Part shown: in pieces, positions 6,888-14,876 of the stretch
Layout: each line of letters begins with the position of its first letter
Position numbering within the stretch: position 1 is the first letter of the stretch
Assembly (NCBI GenBank): GCA_947455845.1
Contig: CANGQE010000001.1
Span: 1 to 30,642, forward strand
Source: Rickettsiales bacterium
GTDB lineage: Bacteria > Pseudomonadota > Alphaproteobacteria > Rickettsiales > UBA1997
DNA length: 30,642 bases
Direction: 5' to 3'
Made by a program: the position numbers and the translations under genes
The notes under the pieces: model-generated
The model's input: the letters and a program-made list of their open reading frames with translations, nothing else
Told to the model about the DNA's origin: nothing
The model's database searches: none

Positions 6888-7583
6888 TTACAGATCAAAC
6901 AACAAAAACTCCGAATTTTTTACCGCTTTTAAATTCACTAAACTTTCATTCTCAATCGCCGCCGCATCACCATCTTTAAGGCTTTCACCATTCACAGAAA
7001 TCTCTCCCGAAATCACCTGCACCCAAACTTTACGCCCCGCTTTAATTTTAAAATCCAAACTCCTCTCCGCTAAAAATTTCCCTAAAAAAATCTCCGCATC
7101 TTGATTAATTGCAATTGATCCATCACGTCCCGAACCAGAAACCACCAACGCCAAATCGTTCTTCTCAAAACTTTTCCCAAAAGATTTTTGATCGTAGCGC
7201 GGAGTAATTTGTTTCTCTTTTGGCAAAATCCAAATTTGCAAAAGGTGAGTTTCTGCGGTTTTTGAGTGATTAAATTCCGAATGAAAAACTCCTGTCCCCG
7301 CACTCATTATTTGCACCTCTCCCGCTAATATTGCCGAGGCATTTCCCATTGAATCTTCGTGAGCTAAAGCACCGGAAATTACGTAGGTGATAATTTCCAT
7401 ATCTTTATGCGGATGCTTGCCAAATCCGGCTCCGGCAGCAATTTTATCTTCGTTAATTACGCGCAAATTACCAAATTCCATGTGATTTGGATCGTAATAA
7501 TTGGCAAAAGAAAAACTGTGAAACGATTGCAGCCAGCCATGATTAGCAAAGCCTCTTTCGCTTGATTTACGTATTTTAATCAT
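6888..7583 (-). CDS. Pirin-family bicupin protein
   Basis: The 231-residue protein has the two-cupin pirin architecture. The N-terminal metal site is intact: His57 and His59 in KHPHKDMEIITYV, His101 and Glu103 in HSEFNHS. Family members such as E. coli YhhW have quercetin 2,3-dioxygenase activity in vitro, while other pirins act as redox-sensing regulators; the natural substrate here is unknown. The start (MIKIRKSSERGFANHGWL) matches the family N-terminus and is preceded by one of the few good Shine-Dalgarno sequences in the window. It is divergent from the azoreductase-like gene across 69 bases, a pairing that suggests a shared quinone or redox stress function. Confidence 0.93.
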   Translation of the reverse strand: MIKIRKSSERGFANHGWLQSFHSFSFANYYDPNHMEFGNLRVINEDKIAAGAGFGKHPHKDMEIITYVISGALAHEDSMGNASAILAGEVQIMSAGTGVFHSEFNHSKTAETHLLQIWILPKEKQITPRYDQKSFGKSFEKNDLALVVSGSGRDGSIAINQDAEIFLGKFLAERSLDFKIKAGRKVWVQVISGEISVNGESLKDGDAAAIENESLVNLKAVKNSEFLLFDL

Positions 7584-7584
7584 A

Positions 7585-7592
7585 CTCCCACC
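7585..7592 (-). promoter_or_regulatory. Shine-Dalgarno sequence of the pirin gene
   Basis: Read on the minus strand, GGTGGGAG ends one base before the ATG at 7583. The spacing of the GGAG core is short, but the purine run is clear and unlike the bare starts of most neighbours. It supports the chosen start. Confidence 0.5.
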
Positions 7593-7652
7593 TTTTAAAA
7601 AAAATTATCGCCCCTAAGTTAGAAACCTTACCCAACTTTAATCCGCATTAAA

Positions 7653-8264
7653 ATGAAAACTCTAGTTGTAAAATACCTACCCTCCGGCGCCAATTCCAAA
7701 ACTAAAAAGCTTTTGGATTTATTTTTAAACGGCATTAAAGGAAAAGATATTGAAGTAGTTGATCTACTGGAAGAACCAATGCCAATCTTTGACGAAGAGT
7801 CAGTTCAGGCCTATTACAAACGCAATTACAACGGCCAAAAATTAAACGAAAATGAAGCGCGACTTTTAGAACAAAATGACCATCTCGTCGCTCAATTAAA
7901 ATCTGCTGACATTTTAGTAATGGCCTATCCGATGCATAATTTTGGCATGCCTGCCGCGGTTAAAGCTTATTTAGATGCGGTAATTATGAAGGGAGAAACT
8001 TTTGAACCTGGTAAAAAATTAATGGCAGGAAGAAAAGCTCTAACCCTCTTCACCTCAGGAGGCGTCTATTCCGAAGATAGTTTTAATTTTGAATATCCAA
8101 ATTGGGATACGATCAGACTACTTGCAAAAGTTAATTTCGGATTTATGGGATTTGATGAATCAGAAACAATCTCAACCTCACTTCGTGATGAAGAAAAAGC
8201 AGAAGAAAGATTGCTTGAGGCCAAGAAAAAAATTCATCAAATCGTTCAAAAATGGTACCGTTAA
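7653..8264 (+). CDS. azoR: FMN-dependent NADH-azoreductase / NAD(P)H quinone oxidoreductase
   Basis: This is a 203-residue flavodoxin-fold protein. The N-terminal strand and loop (VVKYLPSGANSKTKKL) fits the FMN phosphate-binding region of AzoR, and YPMHNFGMPAAVKAYLDAVI (about 91-110) is the AzoR family signature. TLFTSGGVYS forms the second flavin contact. AzoR-type enzymes reduce quinones and azo compounds with NADH through FMN, protecting against quinone stress. The gene is divergent from the pirin gene and is followed after 3 bases by the 2OG-oxygenase-like gene, so the two are probably cotranscribed. The exact substrate cannot be stated. Confidence 0.88.
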   Translation: MKTLVVKYLPSGANSKTKKLLDLFLNGIKGKDIEVVDLLEEPMPIFDEESVQAYYKRNYNGQKLNENEARLLEQNDHLVAQLKSADILVMAYPMHNFGMPAAVKAYLDAVIMKGETFEPGKKLMAGRKALTLFTSGGVYSEDSFNFEYPNWDTIRLLAKVNFGFMGFDESETISTSLRDEEKAEERLLEAKKKIHQIVQKWYR

Positions 8265-8267
8265 TTA

Positions 8268-8981
8268 ATGTCTAAAAGTTTTGAGCAAGACCGTTATTTC
8301 GTAGTTAAAAATGCCATTTCCAAAGAGCTGGCTGAGTTCTGCTACAACTATTTTATTAACAAAAGAATGGTGGCGAAAACTTTAATTGCAGCGTCCCATC
8401 TTCCCGCCGGCGCTGAATATTTCGGCACTTGGGAAGATTCGCAAATTCCCAATACTTACTCGCACTATTCCGACATTGTAATGGAAACTTTGTTGCAAAA
8501 AATGAAGCCTGTCATGGAGCAGACAACTAAATTAAAGTTAATTGAAACCTACTCTTACGCCCGAATTTATAAGCAAGGCGATACCTTGCATCGCCACAAG
8601 GATCGCCCTTCTTGCGAGATTTCTACCACTCTAAATTTAGGTGGCCCCAATTGGTCAATCTTTTTAGAACCCGACCCCACCAAAGGCGGCATAGTCGGCG
8701 ATAAATATATTTCAGGAAATACTGCCGGTGTAGAAGTAAAATTAGATGCCGGCGACATGCTAATTTACCGCGGTTGCGACTTAGAGCATTGGCGCGAACC
8801 TTTTGATTCCGATGGCTGCGCCCAAGTATTTTTGCATTACAATAATGCCTCTTCTGTTGACGCCGAACTCAACCGCTTTGATCGTCGGCCGCATCTAGGG
8901 CTTCCATCTAGTTTCAAAAAAATAATCAAACCGGCAAGGCCAAGCTCTTTCGTATTTTCCAAGGGACCTAAGCCTTACTAG
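8268..8981 (+). CDS. 2-oxoglutarate/Fe(II) dioxygenase-like protein
   Basis: The 237-residue protein carries a plausible jelly-roll dioxygenase metal triad: His110-x-Asp112 in LHRHKDRPSCEIS and a distal His174 in DLEHWREPF, separated by GDMLIYRG. Such enzymes hydroxylate proteins or small molecules using O2 and 2-oxoglutarate. The 2OG-anchoring basic residue is not obvious; Arg176 is a candidate. The substrate is unknown. It starts 3 bases after the azoreductase stop without a Shine-Dalgarno sequence, suggesting reinitiation or coupling. Its TAG stop overlaps the recQ TAG on the opposite strand within one CTAG. Confidence 0.72.
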   Translation: MSKSFEQDRYFVVKNAISKELAEFCYNYFINKRMVAKTLIAASHLPAGAEYFGTWEDSQIPNTYSHYSDIVMETLLQKMKPVMEQTTKLKLIETYSYARIYKQGDTLHRHKDRPSCEISTTLNLGGPNWSIFLEPDPTKGGIVGDKYISGNTAGVEVKLDAGDMLIYRGCDLEHWREPFDSDGCAQVFLHYNNASSVDAELNRFDRRPHLGLPSSFKKIIKPARPSSFVFSKGPKPY

Positions 8982-10798
8982 AAATGCGAGGATAAGCCCT
9001 CTTTGATAATCTCTAAAAAAACCTCACCATATTTTTTGATTTTAGCTTCGCCAACACCACTGATTTTACCCATTACACTCAAGGATTCAGGACGCAGTTT
9101 TGCCATTTCGATTAGAGTTTTGTCGTGGAAAACTACGTAAGGTGGGACTTTTTGATCTTTGGCGATTTCTAGTCTTTTGGCTTTTAGTTTGGCAAATAAA
9201 TTATTCTCAAAATCACCACTTAGCTCAGAAAGAACTTTAGTTTTACTAGCAGTTTTTTTGTCAGCTTTAACTTTGCCAACATGTTTACGCATTTGAATTG
9301 AACTTTTCTCTTGCAGAAATTTACGGCCGGCATCAGTAATTTTTAAACCGCCAAAGCCTTCAATATCAACCTTCAGCAAATTCATGGCGATTAATTGGCG
9401 GAAGATGCTTTGCCATTCGACTTTACTTAATTCTTTGCCAATGCCGAAAGTGCTGATGCGATCGTGACCAAAATTTTTCATGCGGTCGTCAGAATTTCCC
9501 AGTAACACTTCAATCAAATACCCAACACCAAATCTTTGCTCAGTGCGGTAAACACAAGAAATTGCTTTTTGGGCGGCAATTGTAGCATCAAAGGTTTCAG
9601 GCTTGATTAGGCAATTGTCACAATTGCCACAGGGCTCACTAATATCGCCAAAATATTCGAGTAAAATTTGGCGGCGGCAGGTTGAGGCTTCGCACAAACC
9701 TAAAAGCGAATTTAATTTTTGGCGTTCAATGCGTTTTTGATTTTCTTCGGCATTTGATTCTTCAATAAAATTTCTTTGCATCGCCACATCGGCCAAACCG
9801 TAAGACATCCAAGCATTGGCGGGAAGTCCATCACGACCAGCTCGACCGGTTTCTTGGTAGTAAGATTCGATGTTTTTGGGAATATTCATGTGAGCAACAA
9901 AACGCACATCAGGCTTGTCGATGCCCATGCCAAAGGCAATTGTGGCCACCATGATTACCGAATCTTGTAGTAAAAACTTTTCCTGATTTTTACGGCGCAA
10001 ATCTGCGGTCATTGCACCGTGGTAAGCAAAGGCATTGTAGCCTTCTTCTTTTAGCCACTCCGCAGTTTCTTCTGTGCTTTTTCGTGACAGACAATAAACA
10101 ATGCCGCTGTCATTTTGGTGATTTTCTTTAATGAAATCTAAGAGTTGTTTTTTGCTACTTTGGCGTAGCGCAATGGTGTAAGTGATATTGGGACGATCAA
10201 AACTGGCAGTAAAAATTTTAGCATCTTCAAGGGCAAGACGCTTAATAATATCTTTTCTAGTTGGCACATCTGCCGTTGCCGTAAGTGCAATACGCGGAAC
10301 TTTGGGAAATTTTTGTGCTAAAATTGCCAGCTCGGTATAAACCGGTCGAAAATCATGCCCCCATTGCGAGACACAATGAGCCTCATCGATGGCAAAAAGA
10401 GAAATCTTTACATCCGTGAGTGATTCAAGGAATTCCTCCATCAGCAAGCGCTCTGGTGCCACATAAAGCAAATCGAGTTTTTTTTCTTTGATTTGGTTTT
10501 TAACTTCCCAGACTTGCGCTGACGTCATGCTCGAATTAATCGCTGCGGCATTTACTCCTGCTTGAATTAAGGCGCTGACCTGATCTTGCATCAAAGCAAT
10601 TAGTGGCGAAATAACAATTGCTACCCCATCCAAACATAAGGCCGGAATTTGGTAACAAAGCGACTTGCCGCCACCTGTCGGCATAAGCACGAAGCAGTTC
10701 TTACCAGCAATTACGTCATTGATGATTTCTTCCTGATTACCACGAAATTTATCGTATCCGAAAACTTTTTTGAGAATCTTAGAGGGTGAGTTTTGCAT
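8978..10798 (-). CDS. recQ: ATP-dependent DNA helicase RecQ
   Basis: RecQ unwinds DNA 3' to 5' in recombinational repair. The protein shows Walker A MPTGGGKS, the DEAH-type motif AIDEAHCVSQWGHDFRP, the helicase C motif TGRAGRDGLPA, a zinc cluster (CRRQ...CGNCDNCL), a winged-helix region and a C-terminal HRDC domain (from about YVVFHDKTLIEMAKLRPESL). I chose the ATG at 10798 (MQNSPSKILKKVFGYDKFRG; 606 residues) because it matches the N-terminus of other RecQ proteins and clears the small ORF ending at 10806. An in-frame ATG at 10849 would add 17 residues and overlap that ORF by 44 bases. It ends convergent with the oxygenase gene. Confidence 0.96.
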   Translation of the reverse strand: MQNSPSKILKKVFGYDKFRGNQEEIINDVIAGKNCFVLMPTGGGKSLCYQIPALCLDGVAIVISPLIALMQDQVSALIQAGVNAAAINSSMTSAQVWEVKNQIKEKKLDLLYVAPERLLMEEFLESLTDVKISLFAIDEAHCVSQWGHDFRPVYTELAILAQKFPKVPRIALTATADVPTRKDIIKRLALEDAKIFTASFDRPNITYTIALRQSSKKQLLDFIKENHQNDSGIVYCLSRKSTEETAEWLKEEGYNAFAYHGAMTADLRRKNQEKFLLQDSVIMVATIAFGMGIDKPDVRFVAHMNIPKNIESYYQETGRAGRDGLPANAWMSYGLADVAMQRNFIEESNAEENQKRIERQKLNSLLGLCEASTCRRQILLEYFGDISEPCGNCDNCLIKPETFDATIAAQKAISCVYRTEQRFGVGYLIEVLLGNSDDRMKNFGHDRISTFGIGKELSKVEWQSIFRQLIAMNLLKVDIEGFGGLKITDAGRKFLQEKSSIQMRKHVGKVKADKKTASKTKVLSELSGDFENNLFAKLKAKRLEIAKDQKVPPYVVFHDKTLIEMAKLRPESLSVMGKISGVGEAKIKKYGEVFLEIIKEGLSSHF

Positions 10799-10805
10799 CG
10801 CGAGA

Positions 10806-11000
10806 TTAACGATCTCCGCCGCTGCCACCTTTAAGTCTTTTAGTAGCAACGTTTTTTGCGCCTTTAACTACTGATGTGTTAGCCACTACAGCAGCACCTT
10901 TTTTACCACCTTTTCCGCCTCTGCTATTATGAGGATCGGCAACGAAAGGGGAGAGTTTTTTTACAGGTTTGAATTCTGGAGTAGATGCGCTGGTTGTCAT
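10806..11000 (-). CDS. Small basic Gly/Lys-rich protein of unknown function
   Basis: A 64-residue frame lies just ahead of recQ on the same strand and stops 7 bases before the preferred recQ ATG. The product is strongly basic and low in complexity, with RGGKGGKKGAA, KRLKGGSGG and several Thr/Val segments. There is no membrane helix or recognisable domain. Composition resembles disordered nucleic-acid-binding tails. No Shine-Dalgarno sequence is visible. The tight placement before recQ favours a real leader gene, but a chance frame cannot be excluded. Confidence 0.5.
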   Translation of the reverse strand: MTTSASTPEFKPVKKLSPFVADPHNSRGGKGGKKGAAVVANTSVVKGAKNVATKRLKGGSGGDR

Positions 11001-11022
11001 AAAATTTTAAATTGAGTTGTGA

Positions 11023-11117
11023 CGATAGATCCTGAAACAAGTTCAGGATGACGCCGAGAGTGAGAGGCTGCATCCCCCAAAGACTCCGTCATCCTGAACT
11101 TGTTTCAGGATCTATCG
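11023..11117. repeat. Family A palindromic doublet, copy A2
   Basis: Perfect 31-base inverted arms (11023-11053 and 11087-11117) flank a 33-base spacer. The arms contain the A1 arm sequence plus the extension CGATAG. It lies 20 bases downstream of the purB stop and upstream of the small basic ORF, where it could serve as the purB terminator or 3' stabiliser. Confidence 0.93.
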
Positions 11118-11137
11118 CCATTGTGACTTTAGTATTT

Positions 11138-12454
11138 TTATTTCGCGCCAAAAATCTGCGCGAAAATGTGATCCACATTTTTAGTGTGGTAAGAAAGATC
11201 GAAAATTTCTTCTAGTTTCTTGTCGCTGATTTTTCCTTGAACTTCGGGATCAGTTTTGAGCAATTCCAGAAAATCAATATCATCTTTCCAAACTTTCATG
11301 GCGTTGGTTTGAACGATGCGATAAGCATCTTCACGAGAAATTTTAGCGTCTTCAATTAACGTTAAAAGTACACGTTGAGAAAAAACTAAACCCTTTAAAC
11401 GGTTGAGATTTTTCTGCATATTTTCCGGATAGATCAAAAGATTTTCGATCATTGAAGCAAGGCGAGTAAGCGCGAAATCTAGCGTCACTGTTGCGTCTGG
11501 CCCGATCATTCTTTCAACTGACGAATGCGAAATGTCACGCTCGTGCCACAAGGCAACATTTTCTAAAGCCGGTGTAACAGCGCTGCGCACGATGCGGGCA
11601 AGTCCTGTTAAATTTTCACTCAATACCGGATTTCTTTTGTGCGGCATTGCTGAAGAGCCTTTTTGGCCTTTGGAGAAAAACTCTTCCACTTCCAAAACTT
11701 CGGTGCGCTGTAAGTGCCTGATTTCAGTGGCCAGATTTTCAATTGAAGAAGCAATTACGCCTAAAACTGAAAAGAAAAAAGCGTGACGATCTCTTGGAAT
11801 TACTTGGGTAGAAACTGATTCCTGCTCCAACCCCATTTTTTCTGCGACATATTTTTGCACGAAAGGATCAATATTAGCAAAGGTTCCAACCGCTCCCGAA
11901 ATTGCACAAACTGCGATTTCTTTTTTAGCATCTTTTAGGCGTTTTAGGTTTCTTTCAAACTCAGAATAAAAACGCGCAAGCTTTAAACCAAAAGTTACGG
12001 GTTCAGCGTGGATGCCGTGTGAACGACCAACACAAACCGTGTCTTTATGTTCAATGGCACGTTTTTTTATTGCCGCTAAAAGTCTTTCTAAATCAGCAAT
12101 TAAAATATCAGAAGCTTGGGAAAGTTGGGCGGAAAGGCAGGTATCAAGCACATCTGAACTTGTCATTCCCAAATGAATGAAGCGCGAATTTTCACCAACT
12201 AATTCAGCAAGGTGAGTTAAAAATGCAATTACGTCATGCTTGGTTACAGACTCAATTTCATCGATTCGAGCCTCATCAAATTTACCACCGGCTTTATTGA
12301 AATTTTCACGAATGCGTAAAGCTGAACCAGCATCAGCAATTCCTAGTTTTTCTAGGGCTTCGAGCGCGTAAATTTCAATATCGAACCAAATATTGTATTT
12401 ATTTTCTTGTGACCAAATTTTGGTCATTTCAGGGCGGGAGTAACGAGGGATCAT
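11138..12454 (-). CDS. purB: Adenylosuccinate lyase
   Basis: PurB cleaves fumarate from SAICAR and from adenylosuccinate in purine synthesis. The fumarase/aspartase superfamily signature GSSAMPHKRNP is present, together with SHGIHAEP and the TSSDVLDT region. The Bacillus-like N-terminus MIPRYSRPEMTKIW supports the ATG at 12454 (438 residues); a second ATG three codons upstream (12463) is also possible. It follows hslU on the same strand, separated by repeat E3, and is followed by repeat A2. No other pur genes are in the window. Confidence 0.96.
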   Translation of the reverse strand: MIPRYSRPEMTKIWSQENKYNIWFDIEIYALEALEKLGIADAGSALRIRENFNKAGGKFDEARIDEIESVTKHDVIAFLTHLAELVGENSRFIHLGMTSSDVLDTCLSAQLSQASDILIADLERLLAAIKKRAIEHKDTVCVGRSHGIHAEPVTFGLKLARFYSEFERNLKRLKDAKKEIAVCAISGAVGTFANIDPFVQKYVAEKMGLEQESVSTQVIPRDRHAFFFSVLGVIASSIENLATEIRHLQRTEVLEVEEFFSKGQKGSSAMPHKRNPVLSENLTGLARIVRSAVTPALENVALWHERDISHSSVERMIGPDATVTLDFALTRLASMIENLLIYPENMQKNLNRLKGLVFSQRVLLTLIEDAKISREDAYRIVQTNAMKVWKDDIDFLELLKTDPEVQGKISDKKLEEIFDLSYHTKNVDHIFAQIFGAK

Positions 12455-12478
12455 TGTATACAAAGTTAAATTTAGTGG

Positions 12479-12624
12479 AAAGCCCTCTTTGTAAAAGAGG
12501 TAGGGAGCCGCGCTGTAGCGTTAGCGAAAGCGTAGCGGAAGGGTGATTTAAAATGTCCAAGTTTAGAGAAAATCACCCGTCATCGCCTATCGGCGATGCC
12601 ACCCTCTTTTTCAAAGAGGGCTTT
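12479..12624. repeat. Family E composite palindromic element, copy E3
   Basis: The ends AAAGCCCTCTTT and AAAGAGGGCTTT and the internal GGGTGATTT/AAATCACCC pair match E1. The internal hairpin is CATCGCC-TATC-GGCGATG (12581-12598): a stem of different sequence but the same length as in E1 and E2. It fills the gap between the hslU stop (5 bases away) and the purB start. Confidence 0.87.
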
Positions 12625-12629
12625 GAGTA

Positions 12630-14006
12630 CTACAAAATAAATTTCGAAAGATCGGTTTTGCCTGAGACTAAATCGCCAAGATGTTCATCAACGTATTTCT
12701 GATCAATCACTACGGCACTGCCATTTTTCATGTCAGTCGCTTCAAAACTTACATCCTCAAGAATTTTTTCAAGCATGGTGTGTAAACGACGCGCGCCGAT
12801 ATTTTCAACTTCGCCGTTAACTTTGAAAGCAACTTTTGCAATTTCGCTAATGCCGTCTTCAGTGAAATTTAATTTCACATTTTCAACTCCGATCAAAGCC
12901 ACATATTGCTTGATTAGACTTGATTCCGGTTCACGTAAAATTCGCACTAAATCTTCCTCTGTAAGCGGTTTTAATTGAACGCGGATTGGAAAACGACCTT
13001 GTAATTCCGGCAATAAATCTGCGGGTTTAGCCACGTGGAAAGCACCCGATGCAATGAATAAAACGTGATCGGTTTTGATGATGCCGTATTTGGTAGAGAT
13101 TGTTGTTCCTTCAACTAAAGGCAATAAATCACGTTGCACACCTTCACGAGAAACATCGGATCCGCCGCTTTTAATGCTGCCACGAGCACAGATTTTATCT
13201 ACCTCATCAATGAATACGATCCCGTCATTTTCGACTGATTTCATGGCAGCTTTGATGATTTTATCTTCGTCGATCATTTTATTTGATTCTTCTTCAATCA
13301 AGTTTTTCAACGCATCTTCCACCGTCATGCGGGCTTTTTTGGTTTTTTCACTACCCATTGCTTTGCCGATCATTTCGCTAAGATTAATCATGCCAATCTG
13401 ACCACCGGGAATGTCGAAACTATTAGAAACAGAAGATCCCGAATCAAGAACTTCAATTTCTATTTCGCGATCATTAAGTTCGCCGCGATCAAGCATTTGT
13501 GAAAATTTTTCTTTGGTTTCATCTAAAGCGCTTTCGCCAACCAAAGTTTTTAGAATTCTTTTTTTTGCATGTTTTTCGGCTTTATCATGCACATCTTTTT
13601 TCATGTCGTTTTTGATCGTTTTGATCGCAACTTCTACAAGATCGCGGATGATTGAATCAACATCACGACCAACATACCCCACTTCAGTAAATTTAGTAGC
13701 TTCAACTTTGATAAATGGTGCATTAGCAAGCTTGGCTAGGCGTCGCGCCACTTCTGTTTTCCCAACTCCTGTGGGCCCAATCATTAAGATATTTTTCGGC
13801 ATGATTTCTTCACGCAAAGGACTTTCTACCAGTTTGCGGCGGTAGCGGTTACGTAGTGCAATTGCCACGGCTTTTTTAGCTTCATGCTGACCAACAATGT
13901 AACGGTTTAACTCATCAACAATTTGTTTAGGGGTAAGACCCATTGCAGAATTTTGCGGCACAATTTTTGCATCAGAATTCGCCGCAGCTTTAGAATTTTT
14001 TTTCAT
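12630..14006 (-). CDS. hslU: ATP-dependent protease ATPase subunit HslU
   Basis: HslU is the AAA+ unfoldase of the HslVU protease. Walker A GPTGVGKT (77-84), Walker B GIVFIDEVDKI, the pore-loop motif GYVGRDV and the C-terminal DLSKFIL tail that docks into HslV are all visible. The 458-residue form has about 20 extra Ala/Lys/Asn-rich residues before MGLTPKQIVDELNRYIVGQ, where most HslU proteins start; an ATG at 13943 would remove them. The ATG at 14006 overlaps the stop of the upstream small ORF as ATGA, which favours the longer form. hslV, normally just upstream, is not in the window. Repeat E3 follows the stop. Confidence 0.96.
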   Translation of the reverse strand: MKKNSKAAANSDAKIVPQNSAMGLTPKQIVDELNRYIVGQHEAKKAVAIALRNRYRRKLVESPLREEIMPKNILMIGPTGVGKTEVARRLAKLANAPFIKVEATKFTEVGYVGRDVDSIIRDLVEVAIKTIKNDMKKDVHDKAEKHAKKRILKTLVGESALDETKEKFSQMLDRGELNDREIEIEVLDSGSSVSNSFDIPGGQIGMINLSEMIGKAMGSEKTKKARMTVEDALKNLIEEESNKMIDEDKIIKAAMKSVENDGIVFIDEVDKICARGSIKSGGSDVSREGVQRDLLPLVEGTTISTKYGIIKTDHVLFIASGAFHVAKPADLLPELQGRFPIRVQLKPLTEEDLVRILREPESSLIKQYVALIGVENVKLNFTEDGISEIAKVAFKVNGEVENIGARRLHTMLEKILEDVSFEATDMKNGSAVVIDQKYVDEHLGDLVSGKTDLSKFIL

Positions 14007-14122
14007 TTTTGAATCGTTTTTTCAGGAGGAATTTTAATGCCGTTATAGCTAGCGGAGTTTAGTAAAATTACTAGTAGCAAAATTACTAGGCTGATAAAGA
14101 AAATTGCTAGGAAGATTTTCAT
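14003..14122 (-). CDS. 39-residue single-pass membrane peptide ORF between engB and hslU
   Basis: The frame begins with ATG at 14120-14122, 9 bases after the engB stop, and ends with a TGA that overlaps the hslU ATG as ATGA. Residues 3-21 form one long hydrophobic helix (IFLAIFFISLVILLLVILL), followed by a polar tail ending PPEKTIQK. I do not recognise it. The position is that usually held by hslV, but there is no similarity to HslV. Tight spacing on both sides and the clean helix argue for a genuine small protein; the Shine-Dalgarno sequence is absent. Confidence 0.6.
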   Translation of the reverse strand: MKIFLAIFFISLVILLLVILLNSASYNGIKIPPEKTIQK

Positions 14123-14131
14123 AGGTTAATT

Positions 14132-14842
14132 CTATAAATGCTGCAAAACTTCCACGATCGAATCTTGAATTTCTTTAATACCATAGCCCTTAGAGCTACT
14201 GGTCGCAATAATTTCAGGATGCGCCGCCGGCCATTTGGCAATTTCAGCCGTAATTTTCTCTTGAGATTTGGCCAGTTCTTCTTTGTTCAATTTATCAGTT
14301 TTAGTCAAAATAACCTGAAATGAAACCGCCATGGCATTAAGCATATTAGTCATGTCGCGATCGCCTTCTTTCAAACCCTTAGTCGGATCAATCAGCAAAT
14401 ATAAACGCTTTAGATTTGGCCTCTTCATCAAATATTCCAAAGCAGTCTTTTGCCAATGCTCGGTATGTTTGGCACTCGCTTTGGCAAAACCATATCCGGG
14501 CATGTCCACCAACACAAAACCTTCGGAAAAGCTTTGAGTAAATCCATCGGCAATTTTAAAAAAGTTAAGCTGGCGTGTTCTTCCGGGAGTAGTTGAAACA
14601 ATGGCAATTTTTTTATTAACAATGGCATTAATCAAACTTGATTTACCAACATTGGAAGCCCCAATAAAGGCAATCTCAGGCCGCGAATCTTGTGGAATCT
14701 GCGAATAAGTATGAGCCCCAAAAAGGAATTCACATTCGCCGTTAAAAATTTTCTTAGGATCTAGTTTTTTCATTTTTTGAAATGGTGAGTATCGTTCTTT
14801 GATGTCGTAATAAGCGCCGCAAATTTCTTTGAAATCAGTCAA
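14132..14842 (-). CDS. engB: Ribosome biogenesis GTPase EngB (YsxC/YihA)
   Basis: EngB is an essential GTPase of large ribosomal subunit assembly. All G motifs are present: G1 GASNVGKSS (61-69), G2 STTPGRT, G3 DMPGYG, G4 TKTD and G5 SSSKGYG. The 236-residue product has about 25 more N-terminal residues than compact forms; an internal ATG at 14773 (MKKLDPKKIFNGE) is a possible alternative start. It lies 34 bases after rimK and 9 bases before the small membrane ORF, so a transcript rimK-engB-ORF-hslU is likely. Confidence 0.96.
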   Translation of the reverse strand: MTDFKEICGAYYDIKERYSPFQKMKKLDPKKIFNGECEFLFGAHTYSQIPQDSRPEIAFIGASNVGKSSLINAIVNKKIAIVSTTPGRTRQLNFFKIADGFTQSFSEGFVLVDMPGYGFAKASAKHTEHWQKTALEYLMKRPNLKRLYLLIDPTKGLKEGDRDMTNMLNAMAVSFQVILTKTDKLNKEELAKSQEKITAEIAKWPAAHPEIIATSSSKGYGIKEIQDSIVEVLQHL

Positions 14843-14876
14843 CTATCTCATGATGCCTTTAGGTTTTTAAACATCC

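Noticed and set aside
13411..13845. 144-codon plus-strand frame within hslU
   Set aside because: Serine-rich antisense shadow of a conserved gene; no independent support.
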